This document shows positions 52,138-64,000 of a stretch of DNA of 64,000 nucleotides, piece by piece (position 1 is the stretch's first letter; every line of letters starts with the position of its first letter). The notes beneath the pieces were generated by a model that searched no databases, was not told the origin of the DNA, and saw nothing but the letters and a program-made list of their open reading frames with translations. The stretch covers positions 553,105-617,104 of the forward strand of contig NZ_BMSX01000004.1 in assembly GCF_014649375.1 (NCBI RefSeq), in the 5' to 3' direction. Both the position numbers and the translations under genes were made by a program. The stretch is from Streptomyces aurantiogriseus (GTDB taxonomy: Bacteria; Actinomycetota; Actinomycetes; Streptomycetales; Streptomycetaceae).

Positions 52138-53046
52138 TCACGATGCGTATCCGCCGTACGTGTGTCCTGCGGGGGTGTCGGGTGCGAACAGAGGGTCCGC
52201 CGCGAACAGGGGGTCCACCGCGGGCGCGGGAACGGTCATGGGCGCGGGAACGGTCATGGGCGCGGGAACGGTCATGGGCGCGGGAACGGTCATGGGCGCG
52301 GGAACGGTCATGGGCGCGGGAACGGTCATGGGCGCGGGAACGGGCGGGATCGGCTCCGCCAGGTCCGTTGCCATGCCCGTCCTGTCCTTCCGGGAGCTGT
52401 ACAGGCGTGCGTAGGTGCCACTGAGCGCCAGCAGTTCACCGTGCCGGCCGGTCTCGACGAGATGGCCCTTCTCGATGACGATCACTCGGTCGGCGTCGGG
52501 GGCCAGATCCAGGTCGTGCGTGATCATGATGGTGGTGCGGCCCGCCATCAGACGGCGCAGCGGTTCGACGATGCGGCGCGCGGCGAGCGCGTCGAGGCCG
52601 GTGGTCGGCTCGTCCAGGACGAGTACGGGAGCGTCACGCAGCACCGCGCGCGCGATGGCCAGGCGCTGCAGCTGGCCGCCGGACAGCCGGGCGGAATGGG
52701 GGTCGACCTGGGTGTCGTAGCCGTCCGGCAGGGCGGTGATGAAGTCGTGCGCGTCGGCTGCCCGGGCCGCCTCCTCGATGGCCTGGTCGCTCGCCCCGGG
52801 CCGGCCGCAGGCGATGTTGGCGCGGACCGTGTCGTGCAGGACCAACGTCTCCTGCGGCAGGAGGGCGATGTACTCGCGCAGCCGCTCCAGCGGGAACTGG
52901 TGCAACGGGGTGCCGTCCAGGAGGACCGAGCCGGGCGCGGGGACGCGGAACCACGCAGTCGCCTCCTGCCTCAGCCGGCGGCGCTCGGCGTCCTGGCGGC
53001 CGTACGCCTGGGTGAGGACGAGGTTGCCGAGCGACTCCTCCACCAC
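52138..53046 (-). pseudogene. Decayed ABC exporter: no membrane domain, no Walker A
   Basis: The frame (302 codons) begins inside what is normally the transmembrane domain ('VEESLGNLVLTQAYGRQDAERRRLRQEA'). It then jumps to 'VLLDGTPLHQFPLERLREYIALLPQETLVLHDTVRANIACG', that is, to the part of the ATPase after the P-loop. The signature 'ARLSGGQLQRLAIARAVL', Walker B 'VLVLDEPTTGLD' and switch His are intact, but Walker A (GxxGxGKST) and about 100 flanking residues are gone. Homology continues without a start to about 53070, close to the EamA stop. The C-terminus carries the 18-bp repeat tract. It probably cannot bind ATP productively. Confidence 0.8.
52222..52343. repeat. 18-bp minisatellite (6 full copies + partial)
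   Basis: Six identical units GGGCGCGGGAACGGTCAT and a partial seventh. On the minus strand they encode a (VPAPMT)n tail of the ABC pseudogene. Perfect identity implies recent expansion. Confidence 0.92.
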
Positions 53047-53107
53047 CGAGGTGACCGCGCCGTCGGCTAATGCTGTGAAAACCTTGGGAAATCCTGGGTG
53101 CTGACGG

Positions 53108-54052
53108 TCAGTCAGTAGCGGAGACCGGCGCCTTTCCCCGCCCCACCTGCGTCCGCATCGCGCCCATGCTCGCCGCGACGACCAGTGCGATCGCGGCTGC
53201 CTCCGTGGCCGACAGGGCCTGGTCGAGGACGAGGAAGCCGGCCGTGGCCGCGATGGCCGGTTCCAGGCTCATCAGGACCGCGAAGGTGGAGGCGGGCAGG
53301 CGGCGCAGGGCGAGGAGTTCGAGGGTGTAGGGGAGGACGGAGGACAGCAGGGCCACCGCCGCGCCCAGACCCAGGGTCACCGGGGCGGCAAGTTTCGTGC
53401 CCGACTCGGCGATACCCAGGGGCAGGAAGAGCAGCGCGCCCACCACCATCGCCAGCGCGAGTCCGTCGGCTTGCGGGAAGCGGCGGCCCGTACGGGCGCT
53501 GAAGACGATGTACGCCGCCCACATCGCGCCCGCGCCCAGCGCGAACGCGACCCCCAACGGGTCGAGGCCACCGAAGCCCCCGCCGCCGAGCAGGAAGACG
53601 CCGGCGAGGGCGAGCCCGGCCCAGACCAGGTTGATCGCCCGGCGCGAGGCCAGGACGGACAGGGCGAGGGGGCCGAGGACCTCGAGGGTGACCGCGGGAC
53701 CCAGCGGGATGCGGGCGAGGGCCTGGTAGAAGAGGCCGTTCATCGCGGCCATCGTGACGCCGAAGACGACGACCGTGCCCCAGTCGGCCCGGGAGTGCCC
53801 GCGCAGCCTGGGCCGGCAGACCAGAAGAAGGACGACGGCCGCGACCAGCAGCCGGAGGGCCACGACGCCCAGCGCGCCCGCCCTCGGCATCAACAACACC
53901 GCGAGCGCGCCGCCGAACTGGACCGAGATGCCTCCGGCGAGCACCAGGCCGACCGGGCCGAGGGAGCCCCAGCGGGCGGGGCCGGGAACCGCCCCGGCCG
54001 CTGTGGACGAGGGGGAAGGCGAGGTCGACGTGGCGGTGTCGGGGGTGCTCAC
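53108..54052 (-). CDS. EamA/RhtA-type DMT-superfamily exporter
   Basis: A 314-residue membrane protein with ten hydrophobic helices in two EamA halves ('LGPVGLVLAGGISVQFGGALAVLL', 'GVVALRLLVAAVVLLLVC', 'PYTLELLALRRLPASTFAVLMSLEPAIAATAGFLVL'). The last motif is typical of RhtA, an exporter of threonine/homoserine. GTG 54052 was chosen for its AGGA spacing. It is transcribed toward the ABC pseudogene, which starts within 40 bp of its stop. Confidence 0.87.
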   Translation of the reverse strand: MSTPDTATSTSPSPSSTAAGAVPGPARWGSLGPVGLVLAGGISVQFGGALAVLLMPRAGALGVVALRLLVAAVVLLLVCRPRLRGHSRADWGTVVVFGVTMAAMNGLFYQALARIPLGPAVTLEVLGPLALSVLASRRAINLVWAGLALAGVFLLGGGGFGGLDPLGVAFALGAGAMWAAYIVFSARTGRRFPQADGLALAMVVGALLFLPLGIAESGTKLAAPVTLGLGAAVALLSSVLPYTLELLALRRLPASTFAVLMSLEPAIAATAGFLVLDQALSATEAAAIALVVAASMGAMRTQVGRGKAPVSATD

Positions 54053-54195
54053 GGGCGGTCCTGAGGCTCGGGATTCGGGGGTTCGTCCATCACGATGTAC
54101 TGCCAAGTCCAGGGTAGTGGACCTCGTCAGGTGTGTGAAGCGTTGATGCCACTGTCCCGGTGGTATCTCGAATGGCGGAACGCACCAGGGGCCCC

Positions 54196-54690
54196 ATGAG
54201 TGACGCCATCATGGAACCCATGAGCGACGACGTCCTCTCCGTCATACCGACCGACCCGCACTGGCAGCCCGAGCGCGCCCGAGCCGACCGGGCCGCAGCG
54301 CTGGCGGCGGGGCTCTCGGACCCGGACGATCCGGACGCCTTCGACGCGGAGGTCGAGGTGTACTGGCACGACACGCTCACCCCCGTCGACTGCGGCGACA
54401 ACCTGGAGCGGATCACCTGCCCGCTCTGCCGCTCCGCCATCGACACCGGCTGGTGGGCCGACCTGCTCGAAGCCCACGCGGACGACGGCTTCCCGACCCT
54501 CGCGGCCGAAGTGCCCTGCTGCGGCGGCGCGACCACGCTCGACGCCCTGGAGTTCGACTGGCCGTGCGGTTTCGCCCGCTTCGAGATCGCCGTCTGGAAC
54601 CCCGAGCGCATCTGGTTCAGCGACGAGGAACTCGCCGGCCTCGGCGACGCGCTCGGGCACCCCGTCCGCCAGATCAGGGCGCGCATCTGA
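54196..54690 (+). CDS. Conserved hypothetical protein with CPLC/CC zinc-like motif
   Basis: A 164-residue protein. 'ITCPLCRSAIDTGWWADLLEAH' and 'AEVPCCGGATTLDALEFDWPCGFARF' suggest a zinc ribbon followed by a compact domain. Several upstream in-frame starts exist; ATG 54196 has AGGGG nearby. No known function; the family is widespread in Streptomyces. Confidence 0.7.
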   Translation: MSDAIMEPMSDDVLSVIPTDPHWQPERARADRAAALAAGLSDPDDPDAFDAEVEVYWHDTLTPVDCGDNLERITCPLCRSAIDTGWWADLLEAHADDGFPTLAAEVPCCGGATTLDALEFDWPCGFARFEIAVWNPERIWFSDEELAGLGDALGHPVRQIRARI

Positions 54691-54727
54691 CGGACGTACC
54701 TCTGCGCGATCGCCTGCCGGGTCCTCC

Positions 54728-55852
54728 TCAGCGGCGCGCCATGTACAGGTCGAGGGCCTTGTGCAGCAGCCGGTTGAGCGGGAAGTCCCACTCCCCCAGG
54801 TACTCCACGGCCTGCCCACCCGTGCCCACCTTGAAGCGGAGCAGGCCGAGGAGGTGGTGGGAGTCCTCCAGGGTGTCGGTGATGCCGCGCAGGTCGTAGA
54901 CGGCGGCGCCGAGTTCGTGGGCGTCGCACATCATGCGCCACTGCATGGCGTTGTTGGGCTGGACCTCGCGCTTGTGGCTGGTGGAGGCGCCGTAGGAGTA
55001 CCAGGCGTGCCGGCCGACGGTCAGCATGGTGGCGGCGGCGAGGACGTCACCGTCGTGGTGGGCGAGGTAGAGCCGCATACGGTCGGGGTGTTCGGCGTTC
55101 AGCGCGGTCCACATGCGCTGGAAGTAGGGCAGGGGGCGCGGGATGAAGCGGTCGCGTTCGGCGGTCTCGGTGTAGAGGGTGTAGAAGGCCGACAGGTCCT
55201 CGTAGCCGCCGCGGACGACCTTCACCCCCGCCTTCTCCGCCTTCTTGATGTTGCGCCGCCACTGCTGGTTGAGGCCCTGGTGGATCTCCTCCAACGACCG
55301 TCCCTCGTACGGCACCTGGAAGACATGACGCGGCTGCCCGGCGGCGAACCCGTCCTCTCCTCCCGGCTCGGTCTGCTGCCAGCCGGCGCGGCGCAGCCGG
55401 TCGGCGAGGTCGAAGGCGCGCGGTTCGTACGAGGTCGCCTCGGCGTCGCGCAGGCGGTGGGCGCCCGGGTCGGCGATGGCCGCCTTGACGGCGTCGGCGC
55501 TCCAGCGCCGTACGACGACGGGCGGGCCCATCTTCACCGAGAACGCGCCCCGCGCCTTGAGATGGGCGAGCATCGGCTCCAGCCAGCGCTCGACGAGGTC
55601 CGGCGCGAACCAGTCGACGACCGGTCCCTCGGGCAGGTAGGCCAGGTACTTCTTCAGCTTCGGCAGCGGCCGGAAGAGCACCAGTCCCGCTCCCACGAGC
55701 AGGCCCGCCTCGTCGAACCAGCCCAGGCTCTCCGCCCGCCAGTCCGGCTTCACATCGCCCCATGACGGGATCTGCATATGGCTGGCGGAGGGGAGGCCCT
55801 CGACGAACGCCAGGTGCTCGTCACGGGAGATCGGCTGGACACGCAGGCTCAT
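54728..55852 (-). CDS. FemA/FemX-family peptidoglycan-bridge aminoacyltransferase
   Basis: A 374-residue Fem-family transferase with two GNAT-like lobes. 'ASHMQIPSWGDVKPDWRAESLGW' is the N-terminal motif, 'LNQQWRRNIKKAEKAGVKVVRGG' is the family's lysine-rich helix, and 'YSYGASTSHKREVQPNNAMQW' and 'YDLRGITDTLEDSHHLLGLLRFKVGTGGQAVEYLGEW' are C-lobe signatures. In Streptomyces such enzymes add the single glycine of the bridge to lipid II from Gly-tRNA. GGAG precedes the ATG at 55852. Confidence 0.92.
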   Translation of the reverse strand: MSLRVQPISRDEHLAFVEGLPSASHMQIPSWGDVKPDWRAESLGWFDEAGLLVGAGLVLFRPLPKLKKYLAYLPEGPVVDWFAPDLVERWLEPMLAHLKARGAFSVKMGPPVVVRRWSADAVKAAIADPGAHRLRDAEATSYEPRAFDLADRLRRAGWQQTEPGGEDGFAAGQPRHVFQVPYEGRSLEEIHQGLNQQWRRNIKKAEKAGVKVVRGGYEDLSAFYTLYTETAERDRFIPRPLPYFQRMWTALNAEHPDRMRLYLAHHDGDVLAAATMLTVGRHAWYSYGASTSHKREVQPNNAMQWRMMCDAHELGAAVYDLRGITDTLEDSHHLLGLLRFKVGTGGQAVEYLGEWDFPLNRLLHKALDLYMARR

Positions 55853-55959
55853 GCGCGGGGCTCCTTCGAGTGGCTGTTCCGGCCGCAGTGATGTTGCGGC
55901 GATGGTCGCGGCAAACGGCTGTTCCCGTCCTCGCACGGCCGTACACCCAGCCTAGGAGG

Positions 55960-56717
55960 TCATCGGCGGCCGTCCCGGGGACCGAAGGCCTCCAGTGCCT
56001 GCGTGTCCGTCACGCGCGCGTGCAGGTAGGTGTCCGCCCACTCGGCGATGCCCGGGTACCGGCACTCCGCGACGAGCCGGGCGACGGCCGCGGGGACGTC
56101 GTACGGCGTCACGCGCAGGTCGGTCCCCGGGCCCAGCAGGCACCAGTGCGCGCCGGCGCGGCCGTACGGCATGCCGACGCTGCCCGGATTGACCACCAGC
56201 CGGCCCTGCGCGAGGCGGACGTACGGCATGTGCGTGTGGCCGCACACCACCGTGCGCACCTTCTCGTCGAGGCCCTCGAAGACCTCCCTCCAGCGGGCCG
56301 GGCGGGAGTCGACGAGGACGACCTCCTCGTCGTCGCGGGGGGTGGCGTGACAGAAGAGGACCGGGCCGAGACCGCGGACGGTCAGGGTGCGGGTGGCGGG
56401 GAGGCCTTCGAGGAAGTCGACCTGTTCCTCGCGGAGCGCGGACGCGGCGAACGGGCCTATCGGATCCGGGATGTCGCTGCGCTTCCCTCGCCGGTACTCG
56501 ACCAGTTCCCGGTCCGCGTTGCCCGCGACCCACAGCACGCGCTCGCCCTGAGCCCGTAACAGGTCGAGCACTTCGGCGGGTTGGGGCCCCGCCGTGATGT
56601 CGCCGGTCAGCACGACGCGGTCGGCCGCCGCGACCTCGGGCTCGGCGAGGACCGCCTCCAGGGCGGGCAGGACGCCGTGGATGTCGGAGAGGACGGCCAC
56701 CCGCCCCCACTCGTCCG

Positions 56718-56721
<4 letters not shown>
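55960..56721 (-). CDS. Calcineurin-like metallophosphoesterase
   Basis: A 253-residue phosphoesterase with the full metal set: D-x-H ('LSDIHGV', about residues 12-14), GD ('LTGDITAG'), GN-like ('WVAGNADRE'), a further His ('LFCHATPRDDEEVV') and G-H-T-H ('VVCGHTHMPYV'). The class is YfcE/MJ0936-like. The substrate is unknown. The ATG overlaps the dehydrogenase stop (ATGA). Confidence 0.9.
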
Positions 56722-60855
<4,134 letters not shown>

Positions 60856-60875
60856 TCACTTCGGTACGGCAGTGA

Positions 60876-60903
60876 GGGGCGCCCGGTGACCACCGGGCGC
60901 CCC
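60876..60903 (+). terminator. Perfect 13-bp terminator after serC
   Basis: GGGGCGCCCGGTG (60876-60888) pairs exactly with 60891-60903 across a 2-nt gap, 20 bp past the stop codon. It is followed by CTCGTCGTC rather than a T-run. Confidence 0.85.
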
Positions 60904-61045
60904 TCGTCGTCGCGGCGGCCGCCGCTTCACACGGTCGGGTTCACACGGTCGGGCCATTGCCTCCGTTTCCGGGGTTGGCGGACGCTGGTCGGGTAGGACG
61001 GGATGTACGGGCCGTACGGGCTGTTCAGGGGGAGGGCGTCCCACC

Positions 61046-61753
61046 GTGTTACGTGGCGGCAAGAGCTGGTCCCGGCGTCGTCGTGACGTGGCGTCTCATG
61101 TGGTGCTGCGGGTGCTGATCCTCGCGGTCGCGGTGCCGGGGCTCGTCCTGTGCGTGGATCGCGTCGAACGGAACCATCCGGCTGTCGTGTTGTACAAGAA
61201 CGCCTCCCTGTGTCCCGTCGGCACACCGTGGGAGACGGCCGACGACTGCATCGCGCGGACCACCGGCGAGGTCGTCGACATGGACTGGAGCGAGTCGTGC
61301 ACCACGAACAGCAACGGCGGCACGTCGTGCACCCGCAGTTACAGCATGGACGTCCGCTTCGGTGAGCGCACGGAGTCGCTGGGCGTCGGCTCGAACACCT
61401 TCCGCGCGACGGACCGTGGGGATCCGGCCGAACTGCGCCTGTGGCGTGGAGAAGTGGTGCGGATGGTGGCCGGAGGTCACGTCGAGGGCTATCTGACCTC
61501 TTCCGAGTGGGCGTTCTGGGGTTGGCTGTTCCTCGGCTGGCTGCTGCTGGGAGCCTCATGGCTGGCCCTTTTCGGGCTGTGGCTGTACCCGCTGCTGGGG
61601 GGCTGGCTGCTGCTGACCGTGCCGTATCTGATGGTTGCTTACAACCTTCTGGGGCTGAACCCGATGGGCGTGGTGGGCTGGAGCATCACGGGTCTGATCA
61701 CGGGGGTGGGGGTCTGGTTCATGGGGCGCTCGCTCGCCGCAGTCGTGGTCTGA
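61046..61753 (+). CDS. Membrane protein with extracytoplasmic loop
   Basis: A 235-residue protein, GTG start with GGGAGGG upstream. One N-terminal helix ('VVLRVLILAVAVPGLVLCV', about residues 19-37) is followed by a hydrophilic 110-residue loop with four Cys in 'SLCPVG', 'DDCIA' and 'SCTTNSNGGTSCTR', likely disulfide-bonded outside. Three or four C-terminal helices follow ('WAFWGWLFLGWLLLGASWLALFGLWLYPLLGGWLLL'). No family recognised. Confidence 0.78.
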   Translation: MLRGGKSWSRRRRDVASHVVLRVLILAVAVPGLVLCVDRVERNHPAVVLYKNASLCPVGTPWETADDCIARTTGEVVDMDWSESCTTNSNGGTSCTRSYSMDVRFGERTESLGVGSNTFRATDRGDPAELRLWRGEVVRMVAGGHVEGYLTSSEWAFWGWLFLGWLLLGASWLALFGLWLYPLLGGWLLLTVPYLMVAYNLLGLNPMGVVGWSITGLITGVGVWFMGRSLAAVVV

Positions 61754-62124
61754 CCGCCGCTCGGCCGGCAGCGGCGGGCGCAGCCGTCACCGGTGCAGGT
61801 CGGGCCGCGTCGCCCGGCTTCGCCGCCCTGGAGGACCTCGACGAGGTCGTCCACCCCCTGGTGCACGGGCTCGCGCCTCGCTGAGGGCGAGGCCGCGGGC
61901 CGGGGGCCACTTGTCGCCGGGCACCGGCGTGCGCCCCTGACCCCGCGGTCTCCATGGGGGTGCCTCAGGCAGATGCCCGTTCGGGTGTACGCCGACAGGC
62001 TTTCCGGGGGAACGCGATGGGCCATCTGGGGAAAGACGCCGGCCGGGCCATGTCGAACGGAGTCCGGCGTCGTTGTGGCACGACGCCAGAGAACTGGATT
62101 CGCCGAGTCTGTCCGGAGGAACAG
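61754..62124. other. Intergenic region, no gene seen
   Basis: 371 bp. One frame gives 'SPGFAALEDLDEVVHPLVHGLAPR' to a stop at 61884, possibly a gene remnant. A small GACCTC-GAC-GAGGTC hairpin sits near 61836. GGAGGA at 62115-62120 is the ribosome-binding site of the next gene. Confidence 0.45.
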
Positions 62125-63765
62125 GTGCGCGCACAGAAGATCAGGTTGGCCACACTTGTGGTCCTGGCGGTTGGCAGCCTGGCGTCCGCCCACTGCGGGA
62201 TCGCTGTCGCCGATGACCCTGGCGCCGCCGCCACGGGTGGCTCCAACACCGTCGGTGATCTGTTCCAGCAGAACACCGCCCAGGAGAGCAAGCAGAACAA
62301 CAACTGCTCACAGGAGATCGGCCTTCCCCTCACCACCGGGGAACTGACGGACAGCAGAAGTGACGTGCGCTGCGTGACCGACGACGCGTCATTCAACAAG
62401 CACGATCTCGTCGAGGATGGCGGGGCGCGCGCCGAGGGCGGCTCCAGCGCCAGCAGCGTGTTCCAGCAGAACACGGCGCAGGAGGGGCGGCTGAACAACA
62501 ACTGCGCCAACCCCAACGGCTCCAACACCAACGTAAGCGGTGGGCGGCGAGAGAGCGGGTGCGTGAACAAGGACGCCTCCCGCAACAAGCACACCACCGT
62601 CAAGGGCGGTGGCGCCCACGCCGAAGGCGGCTCCAGCACCGGCAGCATCGTGGTCGAGCAGAACACCGCGCAGGAGGGAAGGCAGAACAACAACTGCGCC
62701 AACCCCAACACCTCCAACGTCACCGCGACCGATGGTGGGCGGCAGAAGAACGGGTGCGTGAACAAGGACGCCTCCCGCAACAAGCACACCGTGGTCAAGA
62801 GCGGTGGGGCGCGCGCCGAAGGCGGCTCCGCCACCGGCGACGTGGCCCAGCAGAACACCGCGCAGGAGGGGCGGCAGAACAACAACTGCGCCAACGCCAC
62901 CAACTCCGGCGTCACCGCGTCCGGTGGTGGGCGGCAGAAGAACGGGTGCGTGAACAAGGACGCCTCCCGCAACAAGCACACCGTGGTCAAGAGCGGCGGC
63001 GCCCACGCCGAAGGCGGCTCCAGCACCGGCGGCAACGTGTTCCAGCAGAACACCGCGCAAGAGGGGCGGCAGAACAACAACTGCGCCAACGCCAACGCCT
63101 CCAACGTCACCGCGTCCGGTGGTGGGCGGCAGAAGAACGGGTGCGTGAACAAAGACGCCTCCCGCAACAAGCACACCGTGGTCAAGAGCGGCGGCGCCCA
63201 CGCCGAAGGCGGCTCCACCAGCGGCGGCACCCTGATCCAGCAGAACACCGCGCAAGAGGGGCGGCAGAACAACAACTGCGCCAACCCCAACATCTCCAAC
63301 GTCACCGCGACCGATGGTGGGCGGCAGAAGAACGGATGCGTGAACAAAGACGCCTCCCGCAACAAGCACACCGTGGTCAAGAGCGGCGGCGCCCACGCCG
63401 AAGGCGGCTCCACCAGCGGCGGCTCCGTGTCCCAGCAGAACACCGCGCAAGAGGGGCGGCAGAACAACAACTGCGCCAACCCCAACGATTCGGGGATCGA
63501 GCTGACGGACTCGGATGCGGAGCTCCGTTGCCTGACAGTCGATGAGTCCACCAACGTAGGCACCGTGGAGATCGGCGACGGTGCGGAGGCCGAGGGCGGC
63601 TCCGGTGGGATGGATCTGCTCCAGCAGAACACCGCCCAGTCGGGGCGGCTGAGCAACAACTGCGGCAACCCCAACAACCTGACCGTCACCGCCACCGGAA
63701 GCAGCACGCGGGCCCAGTGCGTGGCCGCCGACCGGTCCACCAACATCGGCTCCGTCCACCGCTAG
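62125..63765 (+). CDS. Secreted Asn/Gln/Cys-rich repeat protein
   Basis: A 546-residue protein. The GTG start follows GGAGGAACAG. Residues 1-30 ('RAQKIRLATLVVLAVGSLASAHCGIAVAD') form a signal peptide. The mature protein has eight repeats of about 65 residues. The core is 'QQNTAQEGRQNNNCANPN', 'GGRQKNGCVNKDASRNKH' and 'TVVKSGGAHAEGGS'. Each full central repeat has two Cys, suggesting a disulfide-stabilised stack. The Q-x-x-x-Q-x-G-x-x-N-N spacing is reminiscent of curli-type beta-solenoid repeats. No sorting signal or enzymatic motif is visible. Central repeats are nearly identical at DNA level. Confidence 0.8.
   Translation: MRAQKIRLATLVVLAVGSLASAHCGIAVADDPGAAATGGSNTVGDLFQQNTAQESKQNNNCSQEIGLPLTTGELTDSRSDVRCVTDDASFNKHDLVEDGGARAEGGSSASSVFQQNTAQEGRLNNNCANPNGSNTNVSGGRRESGCVNKDASRNKHTTVKGGGAHAEGGSSTGSIVVEQNTAQEGRQNNNCANPNTSNVTATDGGRQKNGCVNKDASRNKHTVVKSGGARAEGGSATGDVAQQNTAQEGRQNNNCANATNSGVTASGGGRQKNGCVNKDASRNKHTVVKSGGAHAEGGSSTGGNVFQQNTAQEGRQNNNCANANASNVTASGGGRQKNGCVNKDASRNKHTVVKSGGAHAEGGSTSGGTLIQQNTAQEGRQNNNCANPNISNVTATDGGRQKNGCVNKDASRNKHTVVKSGGAHAEGGSTSGGSVSQQNTAQEGRQNNNCANPNDSGIELTDSDAELRCLTVDESTNVGTVEIGDGAEAEGGSGGMDLLQQNTAQSGRLSNNCGNPNNLTVTATGSSTRAQCVAADRSTNIGSVHR
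62290..63670. repeat. 8 x ~195-bp in-frame repeat
   Basis: The marker AACAACAACTGC recurs eight times with a period near 195 bp between about 62295 and 63660. The central copies differ by only a few bases. Confidence 0.88.
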
Positions 63766-64000
63766 ACACCGCTCACCGCACCTGGGTGCGGCCATTGGGC
63801 AGTGCGGTTGCTCGCGCCGACTGAACGGCTCGGCGTCCTACGGGAGTTCCGGCTGACGATGTCTGCGGTCCGGGCCCGGCGGGCGGCCGAGAACGCCGAC
63901 AGGGCGGCGTAGCCGACGCGGTGTCGGAGTACGCCGCCCTGGGGCGGGACGAGTTGCGGGAGGCGGCCCGCGCTGTCATGGCGGTTACTTCGGGTCGCGG
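63766..64000. other. Window end, no supported gene
   Basis: 235 bp. A plus-strand frame from GTG about 63922 reads 'SEYAALGRDELREAARAVMAV' to the window edge and could be the start of a gene, but there is too little to judge. Confidence 0.35.

Noticed and set aside
61754..62124. c-di-GMP or ydaO-type riboswitch before the secreted repeat protein
   Set aside because: Some CGCGATGGGCCATC-like bases are suggestive, but the required conserved loops are not present.
62389..63795. 468-codon minus-strand frame across the repeat protein
   Set aside because: Its periodicity simply mirrors the sense repeats; it has no start signal, while the sense gene has GGAGGA and a signal peptide.

Overview
The window is high-GC actinobacterial DNA with GTG/ATG starts, GTGA/ATGA stop-start overlaps and a DmdR1-type iron regulator. 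It is almost certainly a Streptomyces chromosome. From memory, gene order resembles the Streptomyces coelicolor SCO4366 to SCO4411 core region (serC, a liu/atu-like operon, pdxH, citrate synthase, SIS protein, dmdR1, a SCO4402-family gene, purU, sigma/anti-sigma, STAS, EF-hand protein). That synteny is recollection, not a search. No rRNA or tRNA gene was seen.

Layout. 0-5 kb: end of a cyclase-family gene, a secreted beta-helix protein and two IPT/TIG-repeat genes, each followed by a strong hairpin. 5-11.4 kb: an RsbW-like kinase and a fatty/aromatic acyl-CoA cluster (two acyl-CoA dehydrogenases and an amidohydrolase, divergent from an acyl-CoA ligase). Two near-identical TetR-type palindromes sit between the divergent genes. 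11.4-16.8 kb: EF-hand protein, STAS protein, sigma factor with anti-sigma, purU and a SCO4402-family gene. 16.9-26.3 kb: a lipoprotein binding protein, a membrane protein with 16-residue ATQYIPPV repeats, a TPR/HTH regulator, a primase-domain protein, an ABC exporter and an alpha/beta hydrolase lacking the nucleophilic serine. 26.3-34.3 kb: a LexA-like box plus terminator in a gene-free stretch, dmdR1, SIS protein, PAS/GAF sensor, GNAT, RidA, LysR, an S1-domain protein and a zinc-ribbon protein.

34.3-38 kb is an accessory patch: IS5-family debris on both sides of a mycothiol-dependent isomerase gene, then an intact iscB gene. The 400 bp directly upstream of iscB fold into a series of hairpins, some with GNRA loops, as expected for an omegaRNA. 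After iscB comes a structured leader with an extended Shine-Dalgarno sequence and two tiny ORFs, then a RHVDxxRVxSxxCR-type leader-peptide ORF ahead of a 2-oxoglutarate/Fe(II) oxygenase.

38-52 kb: oxygenase, citrate synthase divergent from pdxH (with repeated palindromes between them), then an eight-gene overlapping minus-strand operon for branched-chain/terpenoid/aromatic acyl-CoA catabolism (TIGR03084, AtuA, carboxylase beta, carboxylase alpha, acyl-CoA dehydrogenase, 4CL-like ligase, enoyl-CoA hydratase, TetR), preceded by a perfect palindrome. 52-64 kb: a broken ABC transporter with an 18-bp minisatellite, an EamA exporter, a Fem-type glycyltransferase, a phosphoesterase, a fused FAD/Fe-S dehydrogenase, serC, a membrane protein and a secreted Asn/Gln/Cys-rich repeat protein.

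The most notable system is iscB with its apparent omegaRNA. The long reading frame through that locus would extend the protein about 100 residues into what looks like non-coding RNA. A recurring minor theme is short tandem repeats at the 3' ends of genes.
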